A stretch of DNA of 64,000 bases, from the NCBI GenBank assembly GCA_014925825.1, contig JACGCK010000018.1:434001-498000 (forward strand), written 5' to 3'. The position numbers were made by a program, and so were the translations under genes. The stretch is from Pholiota molesta (lineage: Eukaryota; Basidiomycota; Agaricomycetes; Agaricales; Strophariaceae). Below the pieces are notes generated by a model. It worked only from the letters and a program-made list of their open reading frames with translations. It was not told the DNA's origin and ran no database searches. Shown piece by piece: positions 58,657 to 64,000 of the stretch. Within the stretch, counting starts at the first letter, position 1. The number at the start of each line of letters is the position of its first letter.

Positions 58657-58738
58657 GCAGCATTGGATGCGGCAGCATCACGGAATCCCCTAGTAAAAGG
58701 CGAGGGGATTGTTTGTTTGATGCTGCCGCTGCTGCTGT
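58657..58738. repeat. long nested hairpin
   Basis: The outer arms GCGGCAGCATCA (58,669-58,680) and TGATGCTGCCGC (58,718-58,729) are perfect inverted repeats of 12. The inner arms AATCCCCT (58,684-58,691) and AGGGGATT (58,703-58,710) are perfect repeats of 8 around an 11-base loop. GCAGCA/TGCTGC further out adds more pairing. A transcript would fold into one extended stem. Confidence 0.75.
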
Positions 58739-59832
58739 GATTGAATTAGGCAGGCGTGCAGGCGCATCAACAGAGTTTTGTATTTTGTTCAGTCGACGGG
58801 GTGAAACCCCGTGACCGCGTTCTTATCTCTCTCTCGCGCCTGGTCTCTTAGTAAGTTCAACTCTCTCTCGACTCTCTCCAAACTCTCTCCCTCAGTCCTC
58901 AACGTCGATGCCCATCTGCACGACATGCACCAACATTACTCCCTATCTCTACACCGTATACGAATCCGAATATAACCTTCGACTAGAGCAATGCGTTCGT
59001 CCCAATCACACTCAGGATATTGCAAGCTGAAAACACTCATGAATATTCGCCGGACGTAGCCTAGCTGCCACGAATTCGTTGATCCTTATGTTGAACATGA
59101 TTCATTAACGATACTATTGGACCTGATATTACTCAAACTCGGGGTATATCGACATCTGCTATATAACCGAGGGACAGAGCCACGAAGACTTCAAGGAAAG
59201 AGCAAGGCAACCAGCGACGAAACGAACAGGAACCAGGATACTGCGGCTGCTCGAAATAAATCACGAAAAGAAATAGTGCGTGGTTTCTCTGTTTAATCTG
59301 CTGCGGGTGTATTGACCTGCAAACCACCTCTAGGACAGCTGGCTATTTCTCTTCCAACTTGGGACTGCGCTCATATTCACAGATGCATGTAGGTTGACTA
59401 CTGGGCTCCTCGGAATTTACGCGTCTCATTCCATCCAGTCATCAGGTCGAGCTACCTAAGTAAGACTCAATTCTCTCTCGACGTACTGCTCGATCTCTGA
59501 CTATGTTCTGATGTAGATAGCGATAGAGTTTCGGAAACGACTCGGTGGACCAAGCAAGCAGTCCTAGCCTTTCTGCGCGTCTTTTTTGGAACGGCTGCTG
59601 GTACGCATTTTCCTAGCCAATGTACACGCACAACTAAACCTCGAGATCAGAGACTCTTGCATTTCATGGTGGTGTCACGCTCGCCTGTTACTTCATAATG
59701 AAGTTGATGACGTTCTTCCGATCATGGTTCCCTCAAAAATCCATAACAAGATCTAATCTTCGTCAGGAATTCCGGTATGAATATACCATCATCCCTTGAG
59801 CCAGAATACTGACATGCGTTCACAGCCTCTCC
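58739..59832. other. gene-poor stretch
   Basis: It contains a second short hairpin (ACGGGGTGAAACCCCGT near 58,796-58,812) and CTCTCTC-rich tracts near 58,830-58,890. An open segment near 59,545-59,600 (ETTRWTKQAVLAFLRVFFGT) might be an upstream exon of the next gene, but I could not join it in frame. Confidence 0.4.
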
Positions 59833-60288
59833 ATGATATCATTTAGCCTATTCTACTCATCGATCACCAAACTCTTCCTCCTATTTCTCCTCACAATATG
59901 GCTGCCCACATCGACCCAATCAAAAGAATATATTCTTCCTGACTGGGCCAAACTTTTTTCAAACCACACCAGCAGCAGCCTCGTCCTCGCAGCCTTCAAG
60001 ATCCTCGATGACGAGGCAGATCGTGAATGGATTGTGCGTAACATTCTAGGAGGCATGTCTGCAGGGTTCGGGCTTCGTGGTCAGTGATGTCATGTTTTCT
60101 CATCCTGCCCACGCGTTCTCATTTCTGCGCATCTTTCATCAGTCATACTAGACATACACCCCATCTTCACCACCATCATCATTTTAGCTGGATGGGTGGC
60201 AAAGACCGCCGTCACCGCCCTTTTGAGTGGCTGGGTCGGCGGAAACGAGGGTGACCGGGAGGCTTGGCTTGCTTACAGTATTCCATAA
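59833..60288 (+). CDS. small putative membrane protein, unknown
   Basis: Two exons (59,833-60,079 and 60,143-60,288) join through a GTCAGT...CAG intron into a clean 130-residue frame. MISFSLFYSSITKLFLLFLLTIWL (shown only in part as a family feature: hydrophobic first 24 residues) is followed by YILPDWAKLFSNHTSSSLVL and ADREWIVRNILGGMSAGFGL. A second hydrophobic helix (FTTIIILAGWVAKTAVTALL) precedes GGNEGDREAWLAYSIP and TAA. The in-frame splice across a stop-bearing intron favours a real gene. Further 5' exons are possible. Not recognised. Confidence 0.45.
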
Positions 60289-60363
60289 GTGTATTCTATT
60301 GTTCATATCGCAACAGATTGCAGACATTTCTGTTGATATTGATGACTACGAGGCGGCAAATCC

Positions 60364-62624
60364 TTAGATGCCCCATGCAGATTTTATCAAATCAGCACCT
60401 CTCTCTCCGAAAACATAAGCAACGAACTGTGTATGAGCAGCGGGCAACCTTGGCTGTTGAAATTTTCATTTGCATCAGCCTTATCACACAACGAAGAACC
60501 GACGAAAGCCCAACATACCACCACAGAATTATCAATCACCCTCAGCCCAATCACCCCCTTCACCCTCAAATCCGGATCCACAACACCATACCCCGCGTGC
60601 TTGGCCGACATCGCCGCCGTCCCGACAGGATGAAACAGCGTGCCCGCCGTGGCGCGCACCACCGCGTCGATCGCGGCATCCGTGGTGGCGTTGCTGACGG
60701 GGCCGAGCGTGTAGTTCGCCCACGCGGGCGCGGCGACGAAGCGGTGCGCGGTGCGCACGGCTTCGCGCAGGGCTTGGATGTCGTATTCCGTGGAGAGGAA
60801 GTTGGGGTCGATGGCGGGTGCGTGGAAGGGGTCGGACGAGGTGATGGTGACCGTGCCGCCTAGTTTGCGCGAACAGTCAGCCGGGTGGAATCAAGGATAC
60901 CTTGTTAGGATACTCACGCGACGCCGGTGTCAAGAACACCACATTCACAGACAGGAAGTTGCCACTTGGCGGGAAAGGAGGGCGCGCTACTCCATTCTAC
61001 GGCTCAATAAGTTCGACGGTGCATAGTCTCAGCAAAAGGTGATAGCTCACAGATATCAGCAGTTCAACATGCGGCGTATTGGGACCAGCAGCGGAATCCG
61101 GGAACGATTGTAGAATCGAAGAATTTTCCTGGAAACGGACCCATCCGATGTTATTGAAAGAACCAGTAGCGAGCACGCCGTTGCGCGTCTTTTCCCATTG
61201 ATCCACAAGCGCTTGCGTGGCCGAGGCATTATTAGTGAAAGCTTCAAACGTATCCGTCGAGTCGACATTCCATTCGTTGAGCACAATCAGGTGGTCGGAC
61301 AGATTCTTGCCAACAGACGGGTTATCCACGAGCGTCTTGATGCCAAACTTGGACAGCGTCTCCTTGTCGCCAATTCCAGAGTGCAAGAGGATTTGCGGAG
61401 AGTTGACAGCGCCCGCGGAGAGGATGACCTCTCGGCGCGCAGTCGCGCGTGTCAGTGGTCCAGTCGACGATTTGAATTCTACGGTTTGCATGACCGGTTG
61501 ACCCTGGACAGTGCCCGTGCTCAAAACACGAGAGACACGCGCATGGAGGAGGACGTCGAGATTGCGCCTCTTGATGAATTGCGGTCCGAGATAAGACGTA
61601 GCAGAGCTACTTCTCGCTCCATCCTTTATGGTATATTGTGTGAACCCTGCATCGAACGAGATTAGGTTTGAACCAATCAAAATTAAAATGCAACTCACCA
61701 ACACCAATGGGCGACCCAGAATTGTAATCAAGATTGAACGGGAATTCAGGTAGCTGTTGCGTAGCCTCTACAACTCGAGCATCAATCGGTTCTTGGAATC
61801 CATACAGACTGACAGAATTAATTCCATGAAATCCGTGCACGCTGGGGTCGAATTGGCCTGTGGTATTATGATGATCAGCTGGTGGTGTGATGACTTCATT
61901 CTACCCAGGAAAAAAGATGTTAATAATGCTGGAAAGCACGCCAAAAAAGAAGAACACAAAAAGAGAAAAAACATACCCTACGGAAGAAAGGTGTCATTGC
62001 GTCCCAGCCCCATCCAGGATCCCCGGATAGCGCAGCATATCGATCGAAATCCTCTTTACTACCGCGTGTATAGGCCAAATAATCTACAAAGTTAAACACA
62101 CATAAGTTGTTGTCAATCTGCTCACATAGCACAGGATACACTCACTAACAGAGCTACTCCCGCCTATTACGAACCCTCTCGGATACGGAATAGCGCGATT
62201 ATCCAAATTCGTTTGAGGAACTGTAGTATAATTCCAATCGACGCTGGTTCGTGGCGTTGCACGCGTGTCGAAAAACGGAATGCTGATATTCAGAATGCCA
62301 TCGTTCCTAAAAGTGCAGTATGTCTCGTGGGCTTGCATACGATATCAACGAAATGAAGGAAAGCTTACGATATCCAGCTTCTAATACCAGGACAGAGATA
62401 CTTGGATTTTCAGTGAGACGGTTTGCCACTACATTTCCGGCTGTACCACCTGATAGCAATCGACAGTCAAGCATTGCTTAGACGGTCAAAAACGACAGAA
62501 ACAGACCTCCAACGACAATGAAGTCGTACTCTAGACCCGGCAAATCCTTGACGTCCGAGAAGAAAGCGGCCAACGAAGCCTGGATGTGCAGTCCAGCAGA
62601 GAAGATGAGGAAACGAGACCACAT
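60364..62624 (-). CDS. GMC oxidoreductase (aryl-alcohol oxidase-like), secreted
   Basis: FAD-dependent glucose-methanol-choline family enzyme. In wood-decay fungi such proteins oxidise alcohols and release hydrogen peroxide. The start MWSRFLIFSAGLHIQASLAA (signal peptide) is at 62,624. FIVVGGGTAGNVVANRLTE binds FAD. First GMC signature: PRGFVIGGSSSVN; also DWNYTTVPQ. Second signature region: GAVNSPQILLHSGIGD. The C-terminal catalytic end is HPVGTAAM, then GLRVIDNSVV | PRLPAAHTQFVAYVFGERGA...SAWGI, TAA at 60,364-60,366. Reading through the last intron instead gives a false tail. About ten introns, near 600 residues, with several N-glycosylation sites. Substrate not readable. Confidence 0.87.
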
Positions 62625-63684
62625 CTGAGTCGCACCTTTTGTCAGCACGGAGGATATCGTTTTATACAATCCCCAAGTCAGGATCTATTTTAGCACAAGA
62701 AAAGAGGAAAGATAATCTTAGGATTGATGTTACAACGGATGCAATGGATTATGGCAGATACGGTTTGATGATAGTCACCGGCATGTGGTCTGCGCGAGAT
62801 TCATGGATTAGGCTGGCGCCCAGAGCGTCCATCGCCGACTCCCCGAGTGTCCCAACAGCCAACCTACCATAGTTTTTGTCAGCAGGTTTGATAGGCCTCC
62901 AGATCCCACTTGCCAACGTACCACATAATTGTAACAAATATAACACGAGTCCTATCTGCTATGCCCGAGGATTTTTCATACAACCCTGAGACGACGATTC
63001 CATCTTCTTGAAGGGCTGTTGAAGGGTGTCAGGAAAAGGAAGCTTCAGGAGAAGGGTGCGGACCTACTCGAAACTAAATTTACACCAGCTTCATCGATGT
63101 AAACGCTCGAACCGTAGCAAGACGGCGAGGAACGGCGAGGGAGGAGCAAGGAAGAGCATTTTTGTGGAGTTGATGGAACTATTGTTGTCGATTATAGGCC
63201 GTCGGGTGTGCGTATAGTAAGGAGCAAGGGAAGAGCAGTTCAAAGCGCTGTAAAGGGCCACACTATGTTGAGTGTGAGAAATCAAAATGGATGAATAGCC
63301 ATTGCTGATGATTTGTTAAGAATGCGGGTTTATCTGAGAGTCGGGAGAGCTGACATGTAGAACTAAGAGGCACAATGTACTCAACTTCTTTAGTATACTA
63401 GAAAGCGGTGTTTTGGTAGCGCGACCACGAGTCTCGCGTGTATATGTGCTCAAAGGCAAGGATCCTTATGAGATTGTGGTCTCGATATAGGGCATAAGCG
63501 CCACGAGCTATTAGCAGGCCGAATGAATATTATCATGGAATTGCCGGTAGGTATCTTTAAATTTTTGTCCTAGATAACCGAAAAGCGTCTTCAATATAAT
63601 TGAAACGAGTAACGAGACAGCTCGGTAAGTTTCAACAAACCTAATATTATCCAACATTCACGCATCCACCCACTTCCACACACT
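62625..63684. other. intergenic, GMC gene / cytidine deaminase
   Basis: Holds the promoter of the GMC gene. No gene recognised; a few short frames have no motif. Confidence 0.45.
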
Positions 63685-64000
63685 TCATGACCGCCGAGGC
63701 AGCTCCAGATGCTCCGGACCGAAGCTATCAGGCAGCAGCTCCCCTAGCGTCGTTTCCTTAACTCCCCCTTCCGTGTACCCAGGCATCGCCTGCTCGCCCT
63801 GCTCCAGTTTCTGCGGGTAGTTGCCTGGGACGAGCAGAATCGGCATATCGAGTGCGCAGAACTCGCGAATTACCTGGCGACAGATGCCACAAGGCGAGAT
63901 GGCGGAGTCGACATTTCTGTTGGAAAAGGAGAGGGGTTCTAAGCATGAGTGTCATGCGAATAGGAAACGACAAATGGCCCGAGGAGGATGAATAGACGAG
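63685..64000 (-). CDS. CDD1: cytidine deaminase, 3' part (5' beyond window)
   Basis: Zinc enzyme of pyrimidine salvage (cytidine to uridine). Only the last exon and part of the one before are in the window. Seen: NVDSAISPCGICRQVIREFC, with PCGxCRQ supplying two zinc-binding cysteines; LDMPILLVPGNYP; GELLPDSFGPEHLELPRRS; stop at 63,685-63,687. The acceptor before NVDSAIS is at about 63,919. The upstream TVCAE motif with the catalytic glutamate would lie outside. Closeness to deoC is only of the order of 50 kb and not meaningful by itself. Confidence 0.8.

Noticed and set aside
60387..60480. C-terminal extension of the GMC protein read straight through 60,387
   Set aside because: It crosses a GTATGT...CAG intron; splicing restores the family ending with PAAHTQ and a stop at 60,364.

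Overview
The window reads as nuclear DNA of a filamentous basidiomycete, most likely an Agaricomycete. Genes are cut by many short introns of about 45-70 bases with GT...AG ends. The gene set is eukaryotic and fungal: mitochondrial Hsp78, squalene synthase, squalene epoxidase, a Pol III subunit, a RIM2-type carrier and a U6 snRNA. Typical Agaricomycete families are also present, namely a DUF6593 protein, Fic-domain paralogs and a GMC/aryl-alcohol-type oxidoreductase. No bacterial operon, CRISPR array or long retroelement is visible.

Left third (1-20,000). A block of about 5.2 kb, deoxyribose-phosphate aldolase (deoC) - broken HSP78 copy - UDP-glycosyltransferase (UGT), occurs twice in direct orientation (about 121-5,330 and 10,555-15,790). 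A divergent pair of paralogous Fic-domain genes (5,521-7,296 minus; 8,268-10,038 plus) lies between the copies. The intact HSP78 gene (16,429-19,952) follows the second block. Both broken HSP78 copies have lost the ATPase core, and what remains of the middle is inverted. That rearrangement therefore predates the block duplication.

Middle (20,000-37,200). A large ankyrin-RCC1-BTB gene (IBtk-like) is followed by a heavily rearranged region. Two arms of about 1.9 kb form an imperfect palindrome, each carrying one copy of an uncharacterised membrane-protein gene ('family X'). A third, damaged X copy lies further right. Squalene synthase is present twice: an intact gene (34,802-36,797), and a copy lacking its first exon, carrying a one-base frameshift and abutting a stray piece of the IBtk-like gene.

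37,200-49,300 is gene-poor. It holds a DUF6593 gene and a 1,975-bp DNA transposon-like element (42,204-44,178). That element has perfect 10-bp target duplications, imperfect inverted ends and arrays of a TAGCGTG heptamer. A tRNA-Ile(AAU), a divergent RPC25 / RIM2-type carrier pair and a second, 667-bp terminal-inverted-repeat element complete this stretch.

Right end (49,300-64,000). In order: a small cysteine-containing secreted protein, an F-box/WD40 protein, U6 snRNA, squalene epoxidase (ERG1), an identical tRNA-Ile(AAU) in the opposite orientation, a small putative membrane protein, a GMC oxidoreductase and the 3' end of cytidine deaminase. Two early sterol/triterpene enzymes (ERG9 and ERG1) lie within about 20 kb of each other. 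Whether they form a functional cluster with the oxidoreductase is inference only. Exon boundaries were read by eye from splice signals and protein continuity, so individual junctions may be off by a few bases.
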